Assembly: GCF_042657185.1 (NCBI RefSeq)
Contig: NZ_JBHSNN010000024.1
From: Ureibacillus thermophilus
GTDB lineage: Bacteria; Bacillota; Bacilli; Bacillales_A; Planococcaceae
Strand: one strand, 5' to 3'
DNA length: 64,000 bases
Position numbers and translations under genes: made by a program. Below are positions 16,542 to 25,169 of the stretch, piece after piece; within the stretch, counting starts at the first letter, position 1; the number at the start of each line of letters is the position of its first letter. The notes beneath the pieces were generated by a model. It saw only the letters and a list, made by a program, of their open reading frames with translations. It had not been told where the DNA came from and ran no database searches.

Positions 16542-18229
16542 CGTTCCACCTCATTCATGAAAAACTCTGGATAGGAAGTGGCATCGCCCAACGTTTTTAT
16601 GGAATATAAATCTTTTTCCTTTCCTTCCAATAAATAAGAGAGCTTATAAAAGTCCGCATTGTATGGATGCTGGGCGATAAACTCTTTCAATTTTCTCTTC
16701 GCTTCTTCTTTTCTTTGCAACCGCACAAGCGTCAAAATCACCCATCTTCCGTAAGCAGCCTTTTCCTTTTCATCTCCGCTTTTTTGCAATTCCATAAATT
16801 CCTCTAAGGCCCGCTCAAATTGTTTCAACAAAAAAGATTGATAGCCTTTCAGATGATAAAGTTGAAATGGATTTACTGGTTGCACTGGACAAAAGCATGT
16901 TTCTACAGAACCATCCCAGCATTTTTTTCGCACAGCTGCCGTTTCCCACCGTGCGATTGCAGGGATTTTATCCACTTGATAAACTGCTGGAACTTTTACT
17001 AGATCGGCATTGGTCATAAGAAGAAATTTTTCGAACCGCTCATAATCTTCAGGATTTAAGGAATGTTCTTTGGAAATGACAATGTCCCAGTCGCTTAATT
17101 CGTTTCGAGGCTGCACTTGATAGGAAGCAATATCTTGATAATAACTTAAAATTTTTTCCATGATGGACTGCCAGTTATATTGACTTACCGTCTTAAATCC
17201 ATTTTGAATCAACTGTTCCTTTAAATCCTGATTAGAAAGCAATTCTTTTATTTTCTTTGCCATATCCTCTGAATCTTTCATCCGGCAAATGAGCACATTT
17301 ACTTGATGTACGGCATATTCCAGTACTCCTTCGTTATCCGTTGTCACAACCGGACAACCGCACGCCATCGCCTCAAGAGGAGGCAAAGAAAAACTTTCAT
17401 AAGTTGAGCCGCTAACGTAAAGAGCTGCGCCCCGATATAAGGAAGCAATGGTTTCTTGGGAAGGGCTGATAAAATATTTCGTAACCCTTTGCCTCATTTG
17501 CTCAGATGGCATTTCTGGAGTAATCCAATACAAATCAAGGTCAAACTCCCTCATCAGCTTTTCATAAGCTTCCATAATATAGGAAAGTCCTTTAAATGCC
17601 GTACTTTCTCTGCCAATCATCAGCAAGTAAGGACGTTCTCCCTCTATCCAAGGTCCTTCACGGTTGAAAATCTTTTCATCAATCGCATTCGGATAAACCT
17701 TTGCTTCCCTTCCATAAATCTTTTGAATTAGTTCGGCTGCTGACTTGGAAACCGTATAAATAAAGGCCGGCAACTGAAACTGCTTTTGAATGTAATTCTT
17801 CAATGTCTGATTCATCTTTTCGTAATCAAATAAATGAAAATCTCCTTGTTCAAAATAAACAACTGGAGCAATGCCAGTTTCAATGCAAGGTTGAATATGG
17901 TCCCAATAAGTGGCTACAATCAAATCGCAATCCGGGATGCCCTTTGTCAATTCCAAATCAAAGGGAACTTGAATATAATCAGCTTCAATAGGAAACCAAG
18001 CAGGCTTCACATAATGGGCAACAATGGTCACCTTTGCGCCAAGCTGCTTCAGCCGGTTCGCATGTTCAAAAATAATTTTGACGCCGCCCGAAACGCCGAC
18101 ATGGGTCATGACATAAACAATATGAAGCTGTTCTTTTTTTTTATGCTGTTTTATGACATTTTGCTTAAATGCCTGCGAAACCCGCGACAGCCGCTTCTCA
18201 AACTCCATTCTTCTAAGCGTTTGAATCAA
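16538..18229 (-). CDS. Glycosyltransferase family 4 with C-terminal extension
   Basis: GT-B fold: N-terminal lobe with HIVYVMTHVGVSGGVKI, then the donor-site pattern ESFSLPPLEAMACGCPVV (E-x7-E) near residue 300. After about residue 400 there is an extra region ending in repeats like YGRWVILTLVRLQRKEEAKRKLKEFIAQHP that resemble TPRs; with 563 residues the protein is longer than a typical GT4. TTG start after GAGGGTG. Pairs with the GT2 gene downstream and probably builds the same surface glycan. Confidence 0.83.
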   Translation of the reverse strand: MIQTLRRMEFEKRLSRVSQAFKQNVIKQHKKKEQLHIVYVMTHVGVSGGVKIIFEHANRLKQLGAKVTIVAHYVKPAWFPIEADYIQVPFDLELTKGIPDCDLIVATYWDHIQPCIETGIAPVVYFEQGDFHLFDYEKMNQTLKNYIQKQFQLPAFIYTVSKSAAELIQKIYGREAKVYPNAIDEKIFNREGPWIEGERPYLLMIGRESTAFKGLSYIMEAYEKLMREFDLDLYWITPEMPSEQMRQRVTKYFISPSQETIASLYRGAALYVSGSTYESFSLPPLEAMACGCPVVTTDNEGVLEYAVHQVNVLICRMKDSEDMAKKIKELLSNQDLKEQLIQNGFKTVSQYNWQSIMEKILSYYQDIASYQVQPRNELSDWDIVISKEHSLNPEDYERFEKFLLMTNADLVKVPAVYQVDKIPAIARWETAAVRKKCWDGSVETCFCPVQPVNPFQLYHLKGYQSFLLKQFERALEEFMELQKSGDEKEKAAYGRWVILTLVRLQRKEEAKRKLKEFIAQHPYNADFYKLSYLLEGKEKDLYSIKTLGDATSYPEFFMNEVER

Positions 18230-18305
18230 CGTTTTTCACCCTCATACAATTCATTCCACAGTAGTTTATGTCGATTTTCCATTTTAGTGATTTTGGGACC
18301 AATGA

Positions 18306-18345
18306 AAAAAGCCATACCCTCGCAGCAGGGCATGGCTTTTCTTTA
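18306..18345. terminator. Bidirectional terminator
   Basis: Stem GCCATACCCT / AGGGCATGGC with a 6-nt loop, A run on the left and T run on the right. It lies between the GT4 gene start region and the end of the DUF1648 gene, so it mainly serves the latter. Confidence 0.75.
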
Positions 18346-19443
18346 ATTAAACAAGAATGTAATCAGCAAGATGAAGAAAAGCGGAAGGAATATAATGATA
18401 TAACCTATCGGATTGGCCAAATTCAACGTCCATCCAACACCAAACCGTTTTTCTACAAAAATGGAAGGGTCATTTTTATTAAAATAAAATAAACCGGCTT
18501 TCCAATATCGGTCATCATTGATATCCATAATAGAAGAATACAAGGAATCCGGCTCCCTTTTATCCGAACGCCCCACTTTCACCATAAAAACGACGGTTCC
18601 AGCTAAAATCAATATAAAGAAGCCTAAAGGGATAAGAATTTTCAATTGCAAATCTTGAAAACGCTCCGGATGAATCGTCGCCAATTGGAAATATACAATC
18701 AACATTGTAATTAATAAAACCGTATAGTAAGAAAACCAGCTTGATGATTTTCTTAAGGTTAACTGCCGGTTTTTTGAGGCGCTTAAATTCGTTGCACTAA
18801 GTTTGATGCCAGAAACTTTTATCCCTAGTTGAATGCCTAAAAACATCAATTGGAGGAGCAGCAAAAGTACAAGCATTTGAATGGCTGAAAATGGCGTTTT
18901 TTTTGTAAAGGCATCCGGTTCCCCGCTTGGTCCCCAATGGATAGGAATTTCGTTTGGCAACAGGTCGTACTGATAAAAGGTGTATCCGATTAATCCCATT
19001 GTCACAATTATTGGGAACAAATAAATAGCCCAAGGAGGCAACTGCTCTTCCGAACGGGCAGATAAATCGACAACTGCCACTTGCTTTAACTCGCCTTCCC
19101 ACTGCATTTCCTTTTTATACTGTTTCATCTTCTCGCGGAAATAATAGAATAAGGCAAGGCTGATGAATATAATCACAAATTCAATGACTGTACTTATTAA
19201 GATCAATAAGTCATCTGAAGGTTTTTTCGTTGCAACCCAGATGCAAAAAAACAAGATCATGAAAAGCGAAACCATAACCGTTATCAGCAAATATTGTTTT
19301 TTATATGAACGAACACGAGCATCTTGAATCATTTGTTCCGGAATGGACACTCCAAAAACAACCGTTCTTTTTACAAAATAAGGTACAAAGGTTTGAACGA
19401 TTGCTAAAAAGCATAATATTACAAGCGAAATGAATAAGGCCAT
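18343..19443 (-). CDS. DUF1648 / DUF5808 membrane protein
   Basis: A 366-residue membrane protein with about eight hydrophobic segments. It contains the DUF1648 signature NEIPIHWGPSGEPD near residue 165 and, at the C-terminus, the soluble DUF5808-like DDRYWKAGLFYFNKNDPSIFVEKR followed by a last helix. Proteins of this type are often encoded with small GntR regulators, exactly as here. SdpI, an immunity protein, shares DUF1648, but no toxin gene is seen nearby. Function unknown. Confidence 0.75.
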   Translation of the reverse strand: MALFISLVILCFLAIVQTFVPYFVKRTVVFGVSIPEQMIQDARVRSYKKQYLLITVMVSLFMILFFCIWVATKKPSDDLLILISTVIEFVIIFISLALFYYFREKMKQYKKEMQWEGELKQVAVVDLSARSEEQLPPWAIYLFPIIVTMGLIGYTFYQYDLLPNEIPIHWGPSGEPDAFTKKTPFSAIQMLVLLLLLQLMFLGIQLGIKVSGIKLSATNLSASKNRQLTLRKSSSWFSYYTVLLITMLIVYFQLATIHPERFQDLQLKILIPLGFFILILAGTVVFMVKVGRSDKREPDSLYSSIMDINDDRYWKAGLFYFNKNDPSIFVEKRFGVGWTLNLANPIGYIIIFLPLFFILLITFLFN

Positions 19444-19444
19444 T

Positions 19445-19822
19445 TCAATCCTCCTTTAAGTCATTAATAATTTTTTTGACTAACTTCATCATCTCTTCCT
19501 TTGACATTCCTAATACAAGAGCCTCTGCAATGTGAGGTATAAAGCTTCTATAGAGCCTTTCATAAGTGTTGGAATCCATGTGAAGGTGCCTTCTTATAAC
19601 CGCACCGGATTTCGGAACAATTTCAATAATCCCCTTTTTTTCTAATTCATGATAACTTTTGTTGACGGTGTGCATATTGACCCCTAAATCAGCAGCAAAT
19701 GCACGAACAGATGGAAGGGCATCGCCAGGTTTTAATTCTCCTTTTGCAATCCCTTCAATAATCTGATTCGTCAATTGAATATAAATTGGAACTTCTGATT
19801 CCGGATCAATTCGGATAATCAT
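19445..19822 (-). CDS. GntR-family regulator, YtrA subfamily
   Basis: A 125-residue regulator: N-terminal winged helix (IYIQLTNQIIEGIAKGELKPGDALPSVRAFAADLGVN region, then TVNKSYHELEKKGII) and only a short helical C-terminus, as in YtrA-type GntR proteins that lack a large effector domain. It is 1 nt upstream of the DUF1648 gene and surely co-transcribed. It likely represses its own operon, possibly in response to cell-envelope stress as for YtrA. Confidence 0.88.
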   Translation of the reverse strand: MIIRIDPESEVPIYIQLTNQIIEGIAKGELKPGDALPSVRAFAADLGVNMHTVNKSYHELEKKGIIEIVPKSGAVIRRHLHMDSNTYERLYRSFIPHIAEALVLGMSKEEMMKLVKKIINDLKED

Positions 19823-20110
19823 TTTCTCACCTCAATCTGTTCTACAATTATTATAACAAAAATTGTTCTATTTTGTATATAACAAAATGGAGAAAATATT
19901 TTGCTATATTGTTTTCTGAATATGGAACACTATCGAATTAGAAACACAAATCTTTCATTAACGAAGAAAATTTCGTGGAATATTTATCGCATCCCAATTA
20001 TTCAAAATTTTTATTTTTTCATTTTAAAAACAATTGCTACTTAAGAAATTATTATGTATAATCTATTGCATTGCTTGATACTATTTTTCCATTAAGGGGG
20101 TCATAATGAA

Positions 20111-21340
20111 TTGGGTAAAGCATTGATTATTGGAGCTGGCGGTGTAGCTAGTGTAGTGGTACACAAATGTGTACAAAATTCAGACGTGTTCGAGGAAATT
20201 ATGATTGCCAGTCGAACAAAGTCTAAGTGTGACGCATTAAAAGAGAAACTCGACGGTGGTAAAACTATTATTCACACCGCTCAAGTAGATGCGGACAATG
20301 TGGACGAACTCGTCGAATTAATCAATGGTTTTAAACCAGACGTAGTCATTAACGTAGCATTACCTTATCAAGATTTGAGTATTATGGAAGCTTGTTTAGC
20401 TACAGGTGTTCATTATTTAGATACCGCTAACTATGAACCACCTGAAACAGCTAAATTTGAATATAAATGGCAATGGGCTTATAAAGAAAAATTTGAAAAA
20501 GCAGGCATCACTGCTGTACTAGGCTGCGGATTTGACCCAGGTGTTACCGGCGTTTTCACTGCTTACGCATTAAAACATCATTTCGATGAAATTCATTACA
20601 TCGATATTTTAGACTGTAATGCCGGCGACCACGGCCTACCATTCGCAACAAACTTCAACCCTGAAATCAATATTCGCGAAATTACATCAAACGGCCGCTA
20701 TTGGAAAGAAGGTAAATGGGTTGAAACAAAACCTTTGGAATACAAAGAAGTTTACAACTTCCCTGAAGTAGGTCCAAAAGACATTTATCTGCTTTACCAT
20801 GAAGAATTGGAATCTTTGGCGAAAAACGTAAAAGGTCTTAAACAAATACGCTTCTGGATGACATTCTCTGAAAAATATTTAACTCACTTACGAGTGCTCC
20901 AAAATGTTGGAATGACATCTATTGAACCAATCGAATTTGAAGGCAAAATGATTCAACCTCTTCAATTCTTAAAAGCGGTTCTACCAGATCCAGCATCCCT
21001 TGGACCTCGTACAAAAGGGAAAACAAATATCGGTTGTATTTTCCGCGGTATAAAAGACGGAAAAGAAAAAACTTACTATTTATATAATGTATGTGACCAT
21101 GAAGAATGCTACCGCGAAGTAGGAAGCCAAGCGATTTCTTACACAACGGGCGTACCAGCAATGATTGGTGCGAGCCTCATTATCAAAGGAATTTGGCAAA
21201 GACCAGGAGTTTGGAACGTAGAAGAATTCGATCCAGATCCATTCATGGAAGAATTAAATAAATGGGGACTTCCATGGAAAGAAAGCTTTAATCCAGAATT
21301 GCTTGAATTAGACCTTGAAAAACGTGAGGTAAAAAAATGA
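20111..21340 (+). CDS. Carboxy(nor)spermidine dehydrogenase (saccharopine dehydrogenase-like)
   Basis: Reductively couples aspartate semialdehyde with putrescine or diaminopropane to give carboxyspermidine or carboxynorspermidine. The N-terminus GKALIIGAGGVASVVVHKC is the NAD(P) site; DVVINVALPYQDLSIMEAC, DTANYEP and GCGFDPGVTGVF are family motifs. The TTG at 20111 gives the usual MGKALIIGAG start and lies 10 nt after AAGGGGG. An out-of-frame ATG at 20106 opens a six-codon frame (MNWVKH) overlapping the start. The gene overlaps nspC by 4 nt. Confidence 0.92.
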   Translation: MGKALIIGAGGVASVVVHKCVQNSDVFEEIMIASRTKSKCDALKEKLDGGKTIIHTAQVDADNVDELVELINGFKPDVVINVALPYQDLSIMEACLATGVHYLDTANYEPPETAKFEYKWQWAYKEKFEKAGITAVLGCGFDPGVTGVFTAYALKHHFDEIHYIDILDCNAGDHGLPFATNFNPEINIREITSNGRYWKEGKWVETKPLEYKEVYNFPEVGPKDIYLLYHEELESLAKNVKGLKQIRFWMTFSEKYLTHLRVLQNVGMTSIEPIEFEGKMIQPLQFLKAVLPDPASLGPRTKGKTNIGCIFRGIKDGKEKTYYLYNVCDHEECYREVGSQAISYTTGVPAMIGASLIIKGIWQRPGVWNVEEFDPDPFMEELNKWGLPWKESFNPELLELDLEKREVKK

Positions 21341-22476
21341 AAACAATTGACTGGAAAAGTGCACCATCCCCAAGTTACATTGTCGATGAACGTTTATTAA
21401 AACGGAATCTTGAAATTTTAGATTCCGTTCAACAGCGTACAGGCTGCGATATTTTGCTTGCCCTAAAAGGCTTTTCCATGTTTTCCACATTCCCGCTCGT
21501 AAGCAAATACTTAAAAGGGGTTACTGCAAGCTCCCTTTTTGAAGCCCGCTTAGGCTATGAGGAATTTGGAAAAGAAGTGCATGCTTACTCTCCAGCCTAC
21601 GCTGAACACGAAATCGACGAATATTTAAAATACATTGACCATATCGTATTTAATTCATTCAATCAACTAAATAAATATAAAGAAAAAATTCAAAAATTGG
21701 ACAAGCACGTTTCCATCGGGCTAAGAGTGAATCCTGGATATTCAGAGGTGGAAACAGCCCTTTACGACCCATGCGCGATAAATTCCCGCTTAGGTATTCC
21801 ATTCGATCAATTTCGTCCGGATGAATTAGATGGAGTTGAGGGCCTCCACTTCCACGCTATGTGTGAACAAAATTCTGACGTGCTTGAACGTATCTTGCCT
21901 CATTTTGAAGAAAAATATGGCAAGTACTTGTATCAAATGAAATGGGTGAACTTCGGCGGAGGACATCATATTACTCGACCGGATTACGACATCGATAAAC
22001 TGGTTGACTTAATCAACTATGTAAAAAATAAATATGATGTCCAAGTAATTCTCGAACCAGGTGAAGCCATTGCACTCAATACGGGCTACCTTGTTGCAAC
22101 GGTGCTGGATATTGTAAAAAATGGAATGGACATTGCCATTTTAGATACATCCGCCACATGCCATATGCCAGATGTGCTTGAAATGCCATATCGCCCACAA
22201 ATCATCGGGGCAAGTACACCTAACGATAAACCATACACATACCGCCTTGGCGGAATGACTTGTCTTGCAGGAGATGTAATCGGCGATTATTCATTCGATG
22301 AACCGCTAAAACCGGGTGACAAAATTGTATTTACAGACATGGCCCATTACACAATGGTGAAAAACCATATGTTCAACGGTGTCAACTTGCCAAGCATCTG
22401 TTTATACAACGATGAAGAAGGAATTAAAGTCGTAAGACAATTTAAGTATGAAGATTACAGAAACCGTCTTTCATAA
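21337..22476 (+). CDS. nspC: Carboxynorspermidine/carboxyspermidine decarboxylase
   Basis: PLP-dependent, alanine-racemase-fold decarboxylase that makes (nor)spermidine. Motifs: PSPSYIVDERLL, the PLP lysine in LLALKGFSMFS near residue 42, GLHFHAMCEQN, NFGGGHHI and EPGEAIALNTGY. Length (379) is typical. The ATGA overlap with the dehydrogenase shows a two-gene operon, giving a SpeD/SpeE-independent spermidine route. Confidence 0.95.
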   Translation: MKTIDWKSAPSPSYIVDERLLKRNLEILDSVQQRTGCDILLALKGFSMFSTFPLVSKYLKGVTASSLFEARLGYEEFGKEVHAYSPAYAEHEIDEYLKYIDHIVFNSFNQLNKYKEKIQKLDKHVSIGLRVNPGYSEVETALYDPCAINSRLGIPFDQFRPDELDGVEGLHFHAMCEQNSDVLERILPHFEEKYGKYLYQMKWVNFGGGHHITRPDYDIDKLVDLINYVKNKYDVQVILEPGEAIALNTGYLVATVLDIVKNGMDIAILDTSATCHMPDVLEMPYRPQIIGASTPNDKPYTYRLGGMTCLAGDVIGDYSFDEPLKPGDKIVFTDMAHYTMVKNHMFNGVNLPSICLYNDEEGIKVVRQFKYEDYRNRLS

Positions 22477-22486
22477 ATAACGAAAA

Positions 22487-22760
22487 GAGGCTGGGACAAA
22501 TCTAAAAAAACATCATTTTCTCCAAGGAGAAAATGATGTTTTTTTGATATGTTATTAAAATTGATTTCCGTTCCGGGGACGCTTTCCGCGGGCCCGGCTC
22601 GAGCCTCCTCGGAGCTCATTACTTCGCTCCTGCGGTGTCTCGAGACACGGGCTGTTCCCGCAGGAGTCGCCCCGTCACTCCAATCAATTTTTAGTTATAT
22701 CAATTTTTTATCAAAACTCTTTCAACTGCCCCTTTAATTTTTTGTTTATGTCCCAGCCTC
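22487..22760 (+). repeat. Dispersed inverted-repeat element, copy R2 (core type B)
   Basis: 274 bp bounded by GAGGCTGGGACA and TGTCCCAGCCTC; the pairing extends outward as AAAA/TTTT, so the ends form a perfect 16-bp inverted repeat. Inside are the hairpin CATCATTTTCTCC/GGAGAAAATGATG with A and T tracts, the arm ATTTCCGTTCCGGGGACGC, and a type B core containing CTCCTGCGG/CCCGCAGGAG and the palindrome GTGTCTCGAGACAC. It is identical to the inner copy R4 except for two bases. It begins 10 nt after the nspC stop. Confidence 0.92.
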
Positions 22761-22782
22761 TTTTTATATAAAAAAAACAAAA

Positions 22783-22825
22783 CCCCAGCGATCTGTGCAA
22801 CATTCATCATGCACTTTCACTAGGG
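22783..22825 (-). terminator. Strong minus-strand terminator of a small transcription unit
   Basis: On the minus strand CCCTAGTGA pairs with TCGCTGGGG and, after a small internal loop, GTGCA pairs with TGCAC; a T-rich run follows. No known gene on this strand needs it, which suggests a short independent transcript. Confidence 0.7.
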
Positions 22826-22896
22826 CTATTTTTACTTTCTATCATTATAATTGCATAAACAGTTTCGGCTTCTTCCGCCGAAAGATTGTTTAAACT
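22807..22896 (-). other. Possible small peptide frame in an orphan minus-strand transcript
   Basis: Downstream of the orphan promoter, AAAGGAGGG (22897-22905) is followed by an open frame reading LNNLSAEEAETVYAIIMIE and ending SKNSPSESA, then TGA. Composition looks protein-like, but no ATG, GTG or TTG sits at the correct distance from the Shine-Dalgarno sequence (the in-frame codon is TTA). It may be a regulatory RNA, a decayed gene, or use a rare start. The motif TTGCAAAGGAG occurs twice, about 35 nt apart. Confidence 0.3.
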
Positions 22897-22960
22897 CCCT
22901 CCTTTGCAATAGAGTGAGCGCTTACTTTTCGACCATCTCCTTTGCAATTAAGTTAATAAT

Positions 22961-22989
22961 AATTTAGCACAGACAATCATTATTGTAAA
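22961..22989 (-). promoter_or_regulatory. Candidate sigma-A promoter of the orphan transcript
   Basis: Minus strand TTTACA, 17 nt, TAAATT, with TGC just before the -10 (extended -10). It points into the small unit that ends at the hairpin at 22783-22825. Confidence 0.5.
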
Positions 22990-23115
22990 TATTCTGAATA
23001 GTAAAAATAAAAAAACGGTATGAATGACCTACATATTTACAAAAAAATACTTTTATTAATAATTGCATCTTTGTTTATTTTCCGTTATGATGGCCTAGAT
23101 GAAAGAGGTGGAAAT

Positions 23116-23304
23116 GTGAAAGCGATTTATGACAAAAACAAACAAGTGCAATATTTAAAAGAGCGCTTGGAAATTTTCCTTGAAGTATTGGAAGCGATTG
23201 ACGAAGAAACGGCAGATCTTGAAGATATCGACCGGCTTATCCAAATGATTGAAGATATTGAAGAAAAATTAAAGCAGTTTAAATATCGTGCTGATGAAGA
23301 TTAA
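23116..23304 (+). CDS. Small SE1561-family protein
   Basis: A 62-residue acidic helical protein (VQYLKERLEIFLEVLEAIDEE, then DLEDIDRLIQMIEDIEEKL) resembling the uncharacterised SE1561 family of Firmicutes. The longer TTG/ATG frame beginning at 23020 adds a hydrophobic stretch without a Shine-Dalgarno sequence; GTG at 23116 follows AGAGGTGG at 4 nt and is preferred. A terminator follows directly. Function unknown. Confidence 0.75.
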   Translation: MKAIYDKNKQVQYLKERLEIFLEVLEAIDEETADLEDIDRLIQMIEDIEEKLKQFKYRADED

Positions 23305-23318
23305 ATGCATCAAAAAAT

Positions 23319-23346
23319 CAGTGAGGACTGCTCACTGGTTTTTTTG
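23319..23346 (+). terminator. Terminator after the SE1561-family gene
   Basis: CAGTGAG pairs with CTCACTG around a 5-nt loop, followed by GG and T7. Confidence 0.85.
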
Positions 23347-23505
23347 GAATAGACACAGATGATATTAATTCTCATTTGATTATGGGAATATACATTGCAT
23401 TCCAATCTTAAACCTATTTTATCTTTTGGATAACAGTACTTTTAATAAGTTTTTCAAAAATGTATAATATTCTAGAATTGAATATTTTTTTGGGGGGAAA
23501 ATAAC

Positions 23506-25056
23506 ATGTCAGTGGCTACTACCTATTTACAAACGTTGGAGAAAAGCCTTTATGACTTAATTTGCGAAACATCAACAAACTTGCCAAAAGATGTTCGCCG
23601 CGCAATAAAAAGAGCAAAAGAAGCTGAAAACGCAGGCACTCGTGCTGCTATGAGTTTGGCAACAATCACTAATAACATCGTCATGGCAGAAGATAATGTA
23701 TCACCTATTTGCCAAGACACAGGGCTTCCTACATTTAAAGTGAAAACTCCTGTTGGTGTTAACCAATTGGAAATCAAAGAAGCTATCCGCAATGCTGTAA
23801 AAAAAGCTACTGAAGATGCAAAACTTCGTCCAAATTCCGTTGATTCATTAACTGGCAAAAACAGCGGGGACAATCTTGGGGAAGGTGTTCCTGTTATTAA
23901 ATTTGAACAATGGGAAAAAGACTACATTGAAGTAAAACTCATCTTAAAAGGTGGAGGCTGTGAAAACAAAAATGCCCAATACAGCCTGCCTTGCGAATTA
24001 GAAGGACTAGGCCGCGCTGGACGTGACCTTGACGGCATTCGCAAATGCATTCTTCATGCTGTATGGAAAGCGCAAGGACAAGGCTGCTCTGCAGGGTTTA
24101 TCGGCGTAGGCATCGGTGGAGATCGCTCTGCTAGCTATGACCTTGCAAAAGAACAATTATTCCGTCATTTAGAAGATACAAATCCAATTCCTGAACTTGC
24201 AAAATTGGAAGAATATATTGTTGAGAAAGCGAATACCCTTGGCGTAGGTACAATGGGCTTCGGCGGAGAAACAACATTATTGGGCTGCAAAATCGGCGTT
24301 ATGCACCGCATTCCAGCTTCCTTCTTCGTATCAGTAGCTTACAACTGCTGGGCATTCCGTCGCATGGCTGTTGACATTGATGCCAACACTGGTGAAATTA
24401 CAAAATGGCATTATCAAGATGGAGAAAAAGTAACATTCCGAGATGAAGAAGAAAAAACAGAATCCAATTCTGAAAGCCGCGTGATTGAATTAAGAGCACC
24501 GATCACGGAAGAACAAATTCGCCAACTTAAAGTGGGCGACGTTGTGAAAATTAGCGGCCGCATGTATACTGGACGCGATGCAATCCACCATCATTTAATG
24601 ACTCATGATTCTCCAGTAGACTTAAATGGACAAATTATCTACCACTGCGGTCCGGTAATGGCAAAAGACGAAAATGGAAACTGGACTGTTAAAGCAGCAG
24701 GTCCTACTACATCCATCCGTGAAGAACCTTACCAAGGCGAGATTATGAAAAAATTCGGTATCCGTGCAGTAATTGGTAAAGGCGGTATGGGGGCAAAAAC
24801 ATTAAAAGCGTTGCAAGAACATGGCGGCGTTTACTTGAACGCAATTGGTGGAGCTGCACAATATTATGCAGACTGCATTAAGAGCGTAGACGGCGTAGAT
24901 TTCCTTGAATTCGGTATTCCTGAGGCTATGTGGCACTTAACTGTGGAAGACTTCACTGCCGTTGTAACAATGGACTCCCATGGAAACTCTTTACATGCGG
25001 ATGTTGAAAAATCTTCACTTGAAAAATTAGCTCAATACGCTGAACGAGTATTTTAA
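23506..25056 (+). CDS. fumA: Fumarate hydratase, class I (iron-sulfur)
   Basis: Interconverts fumarate and malate in the TCA cycle. The 516-residue chain fuses the alpha domain (about 1-290) and beta domain (about 330-516). Cluster cysteines are in PICQDTGLPTF, KGGGCENKN and GQGCSAGF; the beta part has KISGRMYTGRDAIHHHL and GKGGMGAKT. This is the oxygen-sensitive 4Fe-4S type, in contrast to the class II CitG of Bacillus subtilis. Strong GGGGGG Shine-Dalgarno sequence; -10-like TATAAT at about 23463. Monocistronic. Confidence 0.95.
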   Translation: MSVATTYLQTLEKSLYDLICETSTNLPKDVRRAIKRAKEAENAGTRAAMSLATITNNIVMAEDNVSPICQDTGLPTFKVKTPVGVNQLEIKEAIRNAVKKATEDAKLRPNSVDSLTGKNSGDNLGEGVPVIKFEQWEKDYIEVKLILKGGGCENKNAQYSLPCELEGLGRAGRDLDGIRKCILHAVWKAQGQGCSAGFIGVGIGGDRSASYDLAKEQLFRHLEDTNPIPELAKLEEYIVEKANTLGVGTMGFGGETTLLGCKIGVMHRIPASFFVSVAYNCWAFRRMAVDIDANTGEITKWHYQDGEKVTFRDEEEKTESNSESRVIELRAPITEEQIRQLKVGDVVKISGRMYTGRDAIHHHLMTHDSPVDLNGQIIYHCGPVMAKDENGNWTVKAAGPTTSIREEPYQGEIMKKFGIRAVIGKGGMGAKTLKALQEHGGVYLNAIGGAAQYYADCIKSVDGVDFLEFGIPEAMWHLTVEDFTAVVTMDSHGNSLHADVEKSSLEKLAQYAERVF

Positions 25057-25065
25057 TAAAAGAAA

Positions 25066-25101
25066 AAAAGCTGTCAAAATCTGATTTTGGCAGCTTTTTT
25101 A
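25066..25101. terminator. Terminator after fumarase
   Basis: AGCTGTCAAAAT pairs with ATTTTGGCAGCT, with A and T runs on both sides, so it may serve both strands. Confidence 0.85.
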
Positions 25102-25169
25102 TGTACAAAAAATGGGCATTCACTTATGATGAATGCCCATAGTTTTTCTTATATTTTAGAGTATGATTG

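Noticed and set aside
23020..23115. N-terminal hydrophobic extension of the SE1561-family gene
   Set aside because: Would look like a membrane anchor, but lacks a Shine-Dalgarno sequence while the internal GTG has a good one and fits the family length.
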